Source: Ridgeia piscesae
Taxonomy: Eukaryota > Annelida > Polychaeta > Sabellida > Siboglinidae
DNA: 64,000 nucleotides
Direction of reading: 5' to 3'
Assembly (NCBI GenBank): GCA_025642075.2
Contig: JAODUO010000131.1
Location: 127,501-191,500, forward strand
Shown: piece after piece, positions 24,397-40,731 of the stretch
Position numbering within the stretch: the stretch's first letter is position 1
Layout of the letters: each line of letters begins with the position of its first letter
Program-made: the position numbers and the translations under genes
The notes under the pieces: generated by a model
Databases searched by the model: none
Told to the model about the DNA's origin: nothing
What the model saw: the letters and a program-made list of their open reading frames with translations, nothing else

Positions 24397-27300
24397 AACA
24401 CTGTGAAAGTATCCCAGTGACATGGTCTGATGCCGACTGTTTTCAGTGTACAAGCTCATCGTTAATAAGCTAAGTTGAACGGAAAGAACAAAATTGGGTT
24501 CACGAACCCCTAAGATTGTTAGTGAAATAGTGCACTAGTGCTCTACCCAATAGACCTAGCAAAGATCAATCAAATAAATAACTGGTACCTGGACATATTA
24601 TGAACAACGTTTCTTTATTGTGTTATATAGAATATCCCATTGAAACCTACTTCTTTATGTAAGTGTTAACTTCTCGTGAAGTAGATAACATGAAATTTGG
24701 TCCACATGAAATACAGTTATTCAACATCAATCCCAAATTGCATCTGTGGCAAGAACAATGCAGCAGTGAGATGCAATCTTGAATAACGGCGTAAAAGATG
24801 CATAAATATCTACATATTAAATATTACATGTCTAATATGGTAAACTTACAGTGGTGGTGTAAACTACTCCTAAAACCCAAAATAAACAACGCAATGATAT
24901 GTAATGTTTCGAAAACGCCAATGTTACAGTGAAGCTGTGCTATTTAAATATTGTGAATCTGTAAAATTAGAGCATAACATGTATACACCTTTTGTACAAA
25001 TCTATAACAACTTTGTGAAGTGCGTAAACCAGTGACTTGCAGTGGCATTTGGGTTTGCTAAGCGGATATTCCTGTTTACCACAACCATAACACATTATAA
25101 CAACTATCATTATATACATGCATTATGGTATCACACATTTTAACGACTGCTTAGGGCCTTCGTAAATATAAATATTTCCATAATGCATACAAAATTGCAT
25201 GTGGGTGGGTGGGTAGGTGAAAGGTCCATTTGGAATACAAAAAGTTAGTTTAATACAAAATGTGGACAAATTCTACTCTTCGTATACATTTTTAGCTGTG
25301 ACTGTAACAGTTTTTGAGCTAGAATTGGTTAATTACATCTGCAATACACTGACGTGTGATATGCTGATTATTTTTATGAAGGTTAGGTAGGTGGCATCAA
25401 TCCTATCAATTTTTTTATTCTTGAATTGTTATATATTTACAAAGCCCCTTACACCACCAACTACGAGAACCACTGTGTGAGCGGCTGTATGTACATTGTA
25501 TGTGCACAGCACACATGCATCCATCTTTCCCACGACATTACTGAAAAGTATAGTTCAACGTGTGACAATGAATCACACAAAACATGTCATTGCAAACAGA
25601 CTTAACAGAGACACCCCAGATTAATTTCTTACGCAGGCGGTTACAAGCATACATTGTTGTTTTCCTTATGTTAATGTTTCATCAATGTTCTAGTGAAGTT
25701 ATAAATGACTGTGTAAGAATAAAGGTAAACAAACAACTGAAATGTAGTCAGTATTCATTTCCAGCTCTCAGCGACATTCTATTTAGCGACTAGCCTGTGT
25801 AAATACACTGTATTGTCATTACGATGTTAAGGTCTTAGGTATCATATAACTAGTCAGCTTTTCCAGAACACTATCATCAAAACAACCCTTCTATCCTGAC
25901 ACTGGGGGTGATCAATGCCATGATGTTATAGTCCTCATTCCATAACATGATCTCTCCAAGTCACGAGGCATACACGGTTCCTTTGTGTCAACGACAGTTA
26001 TTATATCAAATATACAATGTGTGGTCTGGGTTTCTGTTCTACAGAGCTATGAGGCCCACGTGCTGACCCCTACACCACCATGCTCTATGGCATTCACAAC
26101 AGTTTCTCTGGCTTTTACAGCACTAAAATGTGTTGTTTTACACTCACTCCATGCGGTTTTGCAAATTAACACATCTAATGTAGCAAATTTTTAACACAGT
26201 TAAAATTATTTCAACTGAACAAACCTTTCCAATTGTATGATTTCATGACTTGTTCTTGGTAGTTATGCAATATGACAAAAAATTTGGTTTTTCTTTTGTA
26301 AATCTTTCACCAAAAAAATTAGATTTTGTTGAAATGACAATCAAAGTCCCTTACCAAACTGGCACAATATTTGTCAATGTCAACAATCTAGTATTGCGTT
26401 GGCAACAACTTTCTGTCATCCCCTGAATTTGACATACAGCTGTACATTGCATTTCTGGCAGTATTCACGATGGCACTGTCCTCGGCTATGTACATCCAGT
26501 AATTTACTAAAACAATTCTCAAAGGAAAACAAACATATGCATTACCAAACCACATATACAATTACACATACACACTGGTCAATATATTGTCCAGAATAAC
26601 GGCTCATCTAAAAATCAAAAATACAAAACGAACAAAGTTATGGCAAAAAAATAAATAAAAAAGCTGTTAACATATTTCAAAACAATGGAATATGGCAATG
26701 ATATGTCAATGTACCTGATACGTGACTACTTGAAGTGATGCTAGGAGCCTCACAAGTGAACTGGCAAGAAAACTAGATGGGAGAGTTACATACAAATGTC
26801 TGGAGTATGTATAAATGTCAAGTGGATCAATAATGAGACTAAGAATGAACTTTATGAAGATGTAGACAAACTCATAAACAGGATTCGGTTGAGATTGCGG
26901 CCAATAAATCACAGGAAACTGAGAAAAGACAGACATTGTGTTAAACTCGTCAACTAATGATGATGAATATGTACTTGTTAAATAGTTTTATACTCGAGAT
27001 TACGTATACTAAAATAAATTATGCCTTGCGAATTACTTTGTAATTTTGCAAGTATTGCAGTACTATCACCAGCGAAACAAGCAGTAGCTTCCAGAATAAC
27101 AATGATCTTGTATAGTGTAACACAAAGGCCCATACAATCACATGACTATCCAAAAATAATCATGCAATAGACAAAAAATACAATCACACAACAGCCTACA
27201 TACAATAACTTATAAATTATCGAAAACACAATCGCAAGACAGCCTGACACATAACCACACGTTGGCAAAATACGTAACCACATTATGGCCCAAAACACGA

Positions 27301-27469
27301 TCCCAATATGGAAGTGTTATGGCCCAACTCATAGTCACATAATCACCCAGCATCAATCACATCAGTGCGATCACTTACAATCACAAGAGGGTCAAACACA
27401 ATCACAATATGACACATCTCACAATCATGTAATCTATCACTGCACTTACACATAATCAAATAGCACTGT

Positions 27470-28633
27470 ACACATGCACAATCACATGATCACCTATTTT
27501 GAGGAACACACAATCACATTCTATTTTGAGGAACACACAATCACATGATCACCTTCTATTTTAAGAAACACACAATCACACGATCACATTCTATTTTGAA
27601 AAACCCACAATCACATGATCGCCTTCTATTTTGAGAAACACAATCACATTCTATTTTGAGAAACACACAATCACATTCTATTTTGAGAAACACACAATCA
27701 TATGATCGCCTTCTATTTTGAGAAACACACAATCACATTCTATTTTGAGAAACACACAATCACATGATCGCCTTCTGTTTTGAAGAATACACAATCACAT
27801 GATCACCTATTTTGAGGAACACACAATCACATTCTATTTTGAGGAACACACAATCACATGATCACCTTCTATTTTAAGAAACACACAATCACACGATCAC
27901 ATTCTATTTTGAAAAACCCACAATCACATGATCACCTTCTATTTTGAGAAACACAATCACATTCTATTTTGAGAAACACACAATCACATTCTATTTTGAG
28001 AAACACACAATCACATGATCGCCTTCTGTTTTGAAGAATACACAATCACATGATCGCCTTCTGTTTTGAAGAATACACAATCACATGATCGCCTTCTGTC
28101 TTGATGAACACACAATCACATGATCGCCTTCTGTCTTGATGAACACACAATCACATGATCGCCTTCCACAGCAGTGACTTAAAGTCATTGAGCACGAGGG
28201 AATGTTGCAATTCGACCCCCGTTAGATGAGCACTCAACTCTGAGCACCGAGCAAGTATTCTTAACAGGCTTCCGTGCAGGTCTGACGGCGCGTTCTTCAG
28301 GATGTACGGACGCGCTATCCTACACACGAGGTGGAGGTTCGGCCGTTCCAGTTCGGCAGTACACGTGTGTGCTCGCGTGTCACATTTAGTCGTGCAGTGA
28401 GGCGTGTTTTGAAGAATACACAATCACATGATTGCCTTCTGTTTTGAAGAATACACAATCACATGATCGCCTTCTGTTTTGAAGAATACACAATCACATG
28501 ATCGCCTTCTGTTTTGAAGAATACACAATCACATGATTGCCTTCTGTCTTGAAGAATACACAATCACATGATTGCCTTCTGTCGTGATGAACACACAATC
28601 ACATGATCGCCTTCTGTCTTGATGAACACACAA

Positions 28634-28646
<13 letters not shown>
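27470..28646. repeat. 27/35-bp minisatellite with higher-order structure
   Basis: Units of about 27 bases (TTTTGAGAAACACACAATCA + CATTCTA) and about 35 bases (TTTTGAAGAATACACAATCA + CATGATCGCCTTCTG) intermix. A block of mixed units starting at 27481 recurs with few changes starting at 27794, a higher-order period of about 313 bases. The upstream flank 27130-27470 has looser CACAATCAC words and is probably its decayed edge. The array is broken at 28164-28407 by a copied exon piece and ends inside the DIPK1 coding sequence. Confidence 0.92.
28164..28407 (-). pseudogene. Duplicated fragment of the last DIPK1 exon inside the minisatellite
   Basis: These 244 bases match 28647-28890 with three substitutions by eye, starting at the same minisatellite junction (TTCCACAGC). 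They stop abruptly after GAGGCGTGT, where the parent continues ACGAGC and the copy returns to minisatellite. The frame is open, covering the C-terminal Cys-rich/helical part through the same stop, but there is no upstream exon or acceptor, so it is probably not an independent gene. It could act as an alternative 3' end only if spliced unusually. Confidence 0.9.
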
Positions 28647-32825
<4,179 letters not shown>

Positions 32826-33054
32826 TGTCAAGTGCAGTTCATCTGTCTGTCTTCGTCAAGATAACTGAAACATGAAATACTATTTATAGCGCACACTCTC
32901 AGATCAATACCACACAGTCACTGAGCAAGTGAGATTTGTGAATGTGTCGCTCAATACAAGCAAAACAGATTGTGCATGTGATCAATTACATAAGTGCCCA
33001 CAGCTGGGACTTGACAAAACAACACAGATGTCATGTAGCTTTATTCAGAGACTA

Positions 33055-33320
33055 GCCTATCCATCATTTGGACAGGTAAACCCATTATGGACGTGCAGAA
33101 GTAGCATTGGACGGGTAAAACATTAAGGGGCAGTCTTCAAAAATCATATATTTGAAACCGGACATTACATGTGTGTTTGTGCTTTATTTCAGGTCATAAC
33201 ACACATCTCAACTGGATTGTATGTATACAAGTTAAAATTAATGTGTCTGTGGCACACAAAAAGTGTGACTGGCAAAAATGTTACTGTGCATAAAGCCATG
33301 ACAGGTGCATATGTTGATTT
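33055..33320 (-). repeat. Dispersed unnamed repeat, copy 4 (reverse)
   Basis: Plus strand reads CCATCATTTGGACAGGTAAA and ATTGGACGGGTAAAACATTA, then TTTATTTCAGGTCATAACAC and ACATCTCAACTGGATTGTA. These are the reverse complement of the block order in copies 1 and 2. Confidence 0.7.
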
Positions 33321-33344
33321 GCACAGCTCACAAGACCACATAAT

Positions 33345-33473
33345 AGTGAAATGGCTAGACCTTCAGACTACCATCGATTAAGAGAACACAGGTTCAAATC
33401 CTGTGCTGCTGTGTTGGACCTGGGCAAGTTTCTTCACTCTACATTGCTCCAGTTCACTCAGCTGAGTACCTGG

Positions 33474-33522
<49 letters not shown>

Positions 33523-33524
33523 AC

Positions 33525-33580
<56 letters not shown>

Positions 33581-33611
33581 GTATATATATATATAATATA
33601 TATATATTATA

Positions 33612-33672
<61 letters not shown>

Positions 33673-33810
33673 ATATATTATATAGACAGTGGCAGATATT
33701 TGTGTATGAATAGTCTTCGCAGATTAATTCCAAAGTGGCCTGATACTTGTCGGAGAAGTTGAGATGATGTTCGAGGGAGCAAGTATAAAGTGCTTTGAGC
33801 AAGTGACATT
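33345..33810 (+). mobile_element. tRNA-derived SINE copy interrupted by an (AT)n expansion
   Basis: 33390-33410 carries a B-box-like GGTTCAAATCC followed by TGTGCTGCTGTG. Then TTCACTCTACATTGCTCCAG and TTCACTCAGCTGAGTACCTGG precede (AT)n at 33473-33690. The element resumes at ATAGACAGTGGCAGATATT and ends with AAAGTGCTTTGAGCAAG. The reversed copy at 48385-48575 has the same parts with only a few AT units at the same place. Confidence 0.65.
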
Positions 33811-35157
33811 AATTCAATTCATTGTTTGCTCAGTCACTTGTACAACTGTACTAGTAATGAAACAACTGGTAATAAATATGCACATATCAACCAAAGCATG
33901 CAGCATGTCTCTAATCATAAATATTTCATGGTACAATGCACGTTTATACAAAATTCAATGGTCTTTTATAATGTCAACAATATCATAAGCGTGTAACCAA
34001 GCAATCACTATAGGATGCCAAGAAATAACAACACTGATTTTCATAATGATAAAAACACTTATAATTGTTAATTTAGTTTATTATCAAATATTATGATTAA
34101 GTTATAGCCATGTGTGAGGGTACATAAAGAATACATTAATAGAATGAATCAGTTGGTATGCAATCATCATGGATGGTTTCAATCATTCACAGTCAAGCAT
34201 GAACAAGAAAGCATATTCATTATTGAAATGGTGAATAATTTATGTAATCCCTAGGCACTGTAAATATGCTGTGGATGTCAATATGGTGTCCGTGGGGATT
34301 ATATGTGCCTAGTGGCTATACTAATAATAAATATTTCTAGAGTGTAGCATTGCAAGTCCATTAAAAACTGGAAGCTATACAATTTTGAGCTATTTGAAGT
34401 CCTGCCTGTATATCCAAATTTGCATGCATTAATAAACTTTGGGACATATTCATCCTGTATAGCGATTCTCAATTCACATTGTCGTTTGTCAATAAATCAA
34501 TCAGATTTAATACATCATTGCTTTTTGTATTTTATTGTGTAGTTTGTCTGTACTATCTAGAGACTCTAGACTCTACTCTTATTGACTAGTATTTTACACA
34601 AGTGCACAAGCTTTTGGCTTGGCTTTGCCTTGCCTCCGAACGTTTCAGTTGATGCTTAATTCAATCCTAAGTTTAATTAAAATAGTTTAGTAACGAAAAT
34701 TTTACAGTATGCCATCAGTAAAATCTGATAAGTTATCATTCTCCTTTTAACATGATAATGATTGTAACATGCGCGAATTTAATGACTGATGTCGCGAAAA
34801 CAACCCATTATCGCCCAAATGTAACCGAACTGTCGCGTCCACGTTCCTTATAACTTAGTCCTAAACAGATTTAACAACTGGATAGATTAGTCATCACCCA
34901 AAACTAGATTGCTAGTGTGTATACATTACCGCAAAATCGATATTCATTACTAACCACATCATTAATCAGCCAAAGACGTTCACACTTCGTGCCCCCGTAC
35001 ATGTCATAATAATGTGCAAGCGTCCACGTCTCAGAGAGACGTCAATGGATTCTCACGTCAAGTCGTAAACAGAAGAGTAAAGAGGGGGCAAAGCACACAC
35101 GCTGGGCAAAGCGCACTCCTCTTATCTCAGTGGCTAACAGGGACGTCGATCATTCAC

Positions 35158-35237
<80 letters not shown>
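35158..35237. repeat. (AT)n microsatellite
   Basis: About 80 bases of pure AT/TA, ending in ATACATACATATCGAG. Confidence 0.95.
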
Positions 35238-35240
<3 letters not shown>

Positions 35241-35269
35241 CATATCGAGTTCGTCTCTCCATCGTACTA

Positions 35270-35450
35270 CGTATCGCCTACGTATCTCCCTTCGTATGAT
35301 ATTATCCAGGTGGTGATACGCGATTTCCATCGGTTATTTCGTATTCTGCTGATCGAACGTGCCCTGCCCAGGTCCACTTCCGTCTTTTAATTGACTGGTT
35401 CAAAATCACGTCTATGACCTTTAATTGCGTTTACTCTTACCCAGAGGTTT
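35270..35450 (-). mobile_element. Decayed non-LTR retroelement fragment, relative of 17020-17330
   Basis: Shares GTGATACG...CCATCGGTTAT.TCGTAT.CTGCTGA and GTGCCCTGCCCAGGTCCACT with the 17.2 kb copy, continuing to TTACTCTTACCCAGA. Frame is broken by small indels. It lacks the upstream half. Confidence 0.75.
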
Positions 35451-37446
35451 ATTTTCTGTTGCGGTATATATGTCATGTTTACAAAAATAAATGGTTCTTT
35501 TCATATTTGTTTGTGCGGCTGATATAGCTTGTTCTTTGCTTGGCTGGTGAGTGTACGTTCCGATGTTACTCTGAAAGTTGTCGCGGTGCTTGGCGAATAT
35601 GCTCTTACACAAAGTGCTTAGATGCTTATCGCATCGTTTCCGCTGCAAACTTTATATATTGGAATGCAATACAGTACAAAGATTTATATTTATTCTGATG
35701 TGTAACTGTCCTAAGTAATCACTTCATGTACCTAGCTGTTAATCGGAGTTGCTTACCGAGTCCTGTGTTGTGCGTAACTGTATCAAACCAAATAACCTGG
35801 TTATGGGACAAGTCATATCCTGATATTCTGTGTCAGAGTAATTATGAAAATAACTTTATATTACCACATTTGCCATATAATGTTCGAATGTTGATAATAA
35901 TGTAATCGAAAAACAGCATTATTTTACACGTCACTTTCAGGTATGATGTTACTGTCATAAAATAAAATATATGATTAACATGTCCAGTCTCGTTATGCAG
36001 ATGTGTTTTCAAACGAACAATTCCGTTAAGTCTGTTAATATCAATCGCCTTTGTGGTCGGCACCCTGATCTATCTTAATAACAATGTTTTGGACAATTTA
36101 CGCAAACAAAATTCTGAGTTTTTTTTAGCCTAGGCTGGCTTATCGTCCATGTCAATACCGCTTCATATTATGTCGTTTGTTCTCTTCCGTTTGACCATTT
36201 CAACACCTGTTTGCTTCACCTGTTAATAAGAATGACTGACATGCCATCGCTTAGTGTTAAAATATTAGGTTTGCAGAAAAAGACAAAATACCGCGTCGCC
36301 AAAGACGCACAAACTTAGGTGACGCTTGGCTACGACACACAGTGGCGCCACACAACGGAGTCTGATTATAGATATGAACGCTCACCAGAGGGCGATAGTG
36401 CTTTGTGTTCTCGTTATGATCTCGCGACAACCCCTGATTTGCCAAAGCTCGCCCCATTTCTCCCTTTTCGCCTGTAGTGTGTTTTGAGGTAGTTATCGTG
36501 TCATGGTGTAGATCTATTAAAGGCAATTTTACTTAGACAGGGCAACACACAACTCTAAAGTTACTTAGAACATATACACCGTATCATGTAATTGGAGCCA
36601 AATAACATTTTAGTCTTCGTCTACACTCCTTTAATGAAACATTAACCGATTCTTGTAGAACTAATCGACGTTGTCTGTAATTGTCAACATGGCTGCGCCC
36701 ATGCTTGTTTTGTGTCCATGTGTCACACCAACGTGATCCAACACTTATGAGTGGTTAATGCAACCTATATCAAATATATTTCTCTAACGTGTTTCGTGTT
36801 ATGTTGTTGATTTGTTTCCTGGGGAACTGCATATAAAATAAGACTAATTCTTTCGTGGTTTATGCACATGGTCACGACACGGCGGTGTCATGCTCATGGC
36901 TGCGTTCGGCGTGATACGCAGGTGTGCAAACCAACTGAACATTACCAATATTTCGCTAAGAAATTGTACATTCCTGCATTGTTTCCAAGAAATTTCGGAT
37001 CAGGTTATGTTGGAAGGCAAACTCCTGGCTATACCGTCACCATACCTGCACAGTTGCAACGTTGTCCTCGGATTGGCAACTAATAATTCTATTTATCACA
37101 CCTCGCAGGGCTTAATGCATGTTTTGGTAATCTTGTGGTTACCAGGTTTTATTATGATTGCATCAAACCAATTCTTACCTCCTTTTATGCCATCATGATA
37201 TTCTGAAATGTTTGTTCCATCATTGTTGCAATGTCGCAAACCCTTATTCAAAAAGCAATTTCAGATTCTTGTCACCCCAAAGCAGAACCAGAGACTGGTA
37301 CAGTCGGAAGTGATATGTTGATACACTTGCATGAAGAGTGGTTACGAAATGACAGATCACTTTATGGAAGAGGATCTGTACAGTGTTGCAAATTATGCAA
37401 ACTAACTCACCTGTAGCCATTTCTTATTTTGTTTTGTTGCTTGCAG

Positions 37447-40400
37447 GTCAACATGGCTTCTGAAAGCTGGGAGGATCAGGCCGTCGTGGTTGAGCCACCA
37501 GAGATTAAGTTGTTTGGACAATGGTCAGCTCAGGATGTCCAGGTTGGAGACATCAGTCTCACTGTGAGTATTTTGTTGTGTGTGTAATGTGGTTACAAGT
37601 TAATAACACATTTTTCCTCCTTAACCCTACTGGTGACCAATGGTAAACGTGGTGTGCACACTTTGGGACTATTTGTAAGGGCACTTAAAAAAATCTTAAC
37701 ATTGAGACTTAATTAGCAGAAGAATGGTTTCAAAAGGAATTATTTTGTTGGAAAAAGACCCTCTGTTCTGCCGTGATAATGTTTGCATAACATCAAATAA
37801 TCATGATGATAAAACTATTAAAATAATGTATATTTCCTCTATTACTAACTAATTACTGAGTGGCTGTGTGTCCATATAGAAAAATGTAGCCTGTTAGTAT
37901 AAGCTACAGAGTAAAGATTGAATTACTCAAAGATGTTGGTAATTTTTTATATAGCATGTACACTTGTGAATGTCAGAATGAGAGTAAAAACAACCAAAGG
38001 GTAAAAGTATTGTATTGTCTGCTAGGGATACGATTCTAGTCGTAGTTTGCACTTGGCACGACTTCGCCTGACCCTAACATTTTGGAATCTCATTGGCTGG
38101 TTAACATTGAATGACGTCAGTATATCAGCATCACTGGGAAACCCGGTTTTCATCTAATCAGCACCGTTTGAATATTTGCCGTAGAAAGCGGGTACCCTAA
38201 GCTAGCGAAATCAAAGATGGAGTCGAGTTGCAGGCCGTTAAATGTCGGCACATTTTGAAGGATAACTAATTTACTTCATAATGGTGATAACAAGAAGGCA
38301 GCCAATTGTATAGACAATATAAGATGCACGAACATGGTATTTAATGCAACATTTGTCCGTGAAAACATTCTGAAGGCATCGAAATGGGGCCAACTGACAC
38401 CAGCACCTATTTTCATACCATACTGTAGTTTTGGTGCTAACAAAGTTAATGTTGTTTTCAATGACTAAAGTTGAAATGTTGACCAAAGTTGTTACATTAG
38501 AGTACTTCTTTTATTAGTTATAAGAAACAAGCCATAAAATTATTTCACAAATTTACGTAATTCCGCTCAGCAAAGCCACATGTTGGCAATTCAGTCGATT
38601 AACATGAGAGTATTACAAAACATTTTACACTTATTGGGGCATGTATTACTACAATATACTATAATATATATTATCACACCACAAATTTTTTGATGTAACT
38701 TGGTAGTTGATTTTATCTGCTTTCTAAAGGTATATTCTATCTTAAAATTGACTGAGAAATAATGAAGTTATTAGCATTTTCGTCTGCACTAGCTTCATGA
38801 TTAAATGGGTTAAACTGATATGAGGGAGACACTGTTTAGTATTATAACAAAGCTGGATGCTTCAGGGAAGTGAGCACAGAATAAACATTCCATTATTTGC
38901 TGTTGTTTAACTATCACGTCTCTTGTATGTAACTGCTGTAGGACTACATTGCCGTGAAGGAGAAGTCTGCAAAGTATCTGCCCCATTCCGCTGGCCGCTA
39001 CCAGACCAAGCGATTCCGCAAGGCGCTTTGCCCCATTGTTGAACGTCTGACATGCTCCCTTATGATGCATGGCCGCAACAACGGCAAGAAGATCATGGCT
39101 ATGAGGATAGTGAAGCACGCTTTTGAGATCATCCACCTTCTAACTGGAGAGGTGGGTGTTGGGAATCTGACCATTGGTTTGGACAATGCGATTCAGATTT
39201 CAGTGATGGAGAAAGTGATCAATAGATCGTTTGATTAATTCTAAAAAGTCTAATAGCTAGATGTTTGAATTTATACTATTAGTGCAACAGGTCACTGATA
39301 GTTATATGTAAACAAACAACTTATGTAACAAGAATCATAGAGCAATGCAGTAACCCATCACCCCGTCATTTGGGCATGCTGAATTTGGATGGGTAAGGCA
39401 ATCTTTCTGGTAAAGTACTGTAAGGCCAGATAAAAAAATCCTTATTGTAATCTAATTTTTGCAACACAAACAGCAATTATCATAGGGGCTGCACGCCTCA
39501 ACAACCAACACATTTTAGAGATGCCCACCATGTTTATTTCTTCAATCCAGAAACCTGTAAACATATTTACCTGTGTTGACATATTAATTTTCCCTGATAG
39601 TTGGAGCAGATAGGCACCACCATTTCTACCTCGAAATACATACTCTCACCAGAGTACGTATTTCGAGGAATAATGATATTTTTAATATGCATGCACTGAT
39701 GGCCAGAATGATTGTTAATTTTGGTTTGTGTTCGCAGAATCCCCTGCAGGTGCTCGTGACAGCTGTCATCAACAGTGGACCACGTGAGGACTCCACGCGT
39801 ATTGGTCGTGCCGGTACCGTCCGTCGTCAGGCTGTCGACGTGTCGCCTCTGCGTCGTGTCAACCAGGCTGTGTGGCTGCTGTGTATGGGAGCACGTGAGG
39901 CTGCATTTAGGAACATCAAGAGCATCGCCGAATGTCTCGCCGACGAACTCATCAACGCTGCTAAGGTGAGTACTGTTTATATTGGACTAATTAAGTTCTT
40001 GGCTTCTTGCTAATGAAATCATCATAATTGTTTGAAAGGAATAACAAAATCTGGTTATTTCAATAAATTAATGGAATATTGTATGTAATTGAAAATTTTG
40101 ACCAAATTGAATGTCTACAACAAGAATCCAACACACTTAGATTCTACAGGATGCTTATGTCCATGTATTTGTTAAATGCCTGAAGTAATGCCCACGTTGA
40201 ACAGAAAAGTAATCACAAGGTTGTTGCTGTTCAGACAATTATTTTTCGTTTGTTATCAGCTTTTTGGTAACATCGATATGGTGAAAAGTTGCGTCATATT
40301 TAGAGTTCAGTTGCAATGCAAAAAGTTAACCGGAAGTATCTGAACTCTGCAATGGGTGATGGACTGCTGTAGAAGTTTCCAATGTCTACATAGCTTTATA

Positions 40401-40645
40401 AAATATATCAGATTGTAAGTATTATAACCAACAAAATGAAATCCGAATTGAACAATACAAGGAGTAGATGATTGAATAGCTGCATTGACGATGATTGAAT
40501 AGGTCAGATTGTGTATATAGCATATGTATTTTACGCTGTGTGTTTGTGGCTACAATGTGTGTTGCATTGTCTTTAGGGGTCCTCCAACTCCCACGCGATC
40601 AAGAAGAAGGATGAACTGGAACGAGTTGCCAAGTCCAACAGATAG
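37447..40645 (+). CDS. RPS5: 40S ribosomal protein S5 (uS7)
   Basis: Component of the head of the small ribosomal subunit, near the mRNA exit and E site (family knowledge). Coding exons: 37453-37563 (ATG at 37453, six bases after an acceptor at 37446, so a noncoding first exon lies upstream), 38942-39151, 39738-39965 and 40577-40645 (TAG). All three internal junctions are phase 0 GT-AG. The product is 205 residues, the usual animal length. Diagnostic strings: [76 protein letters not shown] and the C-terminal [14 protein letters not shown]. The upstream noncoding exon and pyrimidine-rich transcription start were not located; CTCTTCCG near 36182 is only a weak candidate. Confidence 0.98.
39355..39435 (-). 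repeat. Fragment of the dispersed ACCCGTCCA-type repeat in RPS5 intron
   Basis: Has CCCATCACCCCGTCATTTGG then ATTTGGATGGGTAAGGC, the same word pair that ends the longer copies. Confidence 0.4.
39629..39668. repeat. 18-bp inverted repeat with one mismatch, 4-base loop
   Basis: CCTCGAAATACATACTCT at 39629-39646 pairs with AGAGTACGTATTTCGAGG at 39651-39668. It is inside the RPS5 intron 39152-39737. Confidence 0.8.
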
Positions 40646-40725
40646 ACAACATCTGCTGCAGCCGCCGGTGCCTGATGCCGAACATTCTTAGTGTCTAGTG
40701 CCGCACGGTTGACAGAATACATTTA

Positions 40726-40731
40726 AATAAA
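40726..40731 (+). terminator. RPS5: Polyadenylation signal of RPS5
   Basis: AATAAA 80 bases after the RPS5 stop codon, giving the short 3' UTR typical of ribosomal protein genes. Confidence 0.85.

Larger units (their letters stand above)
22546..27120. other. Intergenic region, no gene recognised
   Basis: No open frame here has splice sites, composition or motifs suggesting a real gene. Notable items are the decayed tandem repeat at 23400-23815 and a small perfect hairpin at 24367-24396. Confidence 0.6.
32826..37446. other. Intergenic region between divergent DIPK1 and RPS5
   Basis: Contains 5' UTR or promoter sequence for both neighbours in principle, but no noncoding first exon could be placed with confidence. 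Recognisable content is a dispersed-repeat copy (33055-33320), a SINE-like element split by (AT)n (33345-33810), an (AT)n tract (35158-35237) and a retroelement remnant (35270-35450). Short open frames at 35842-37416 have no supporting features. Confidence 0.5.

Noticed and set aside
33351..33802. Ile-Tyr repeat open frames
   Set aside because: Translation of (AT)n tracts here and at 413-610, 35014-35390, 44710-45030 and 47822-48129.
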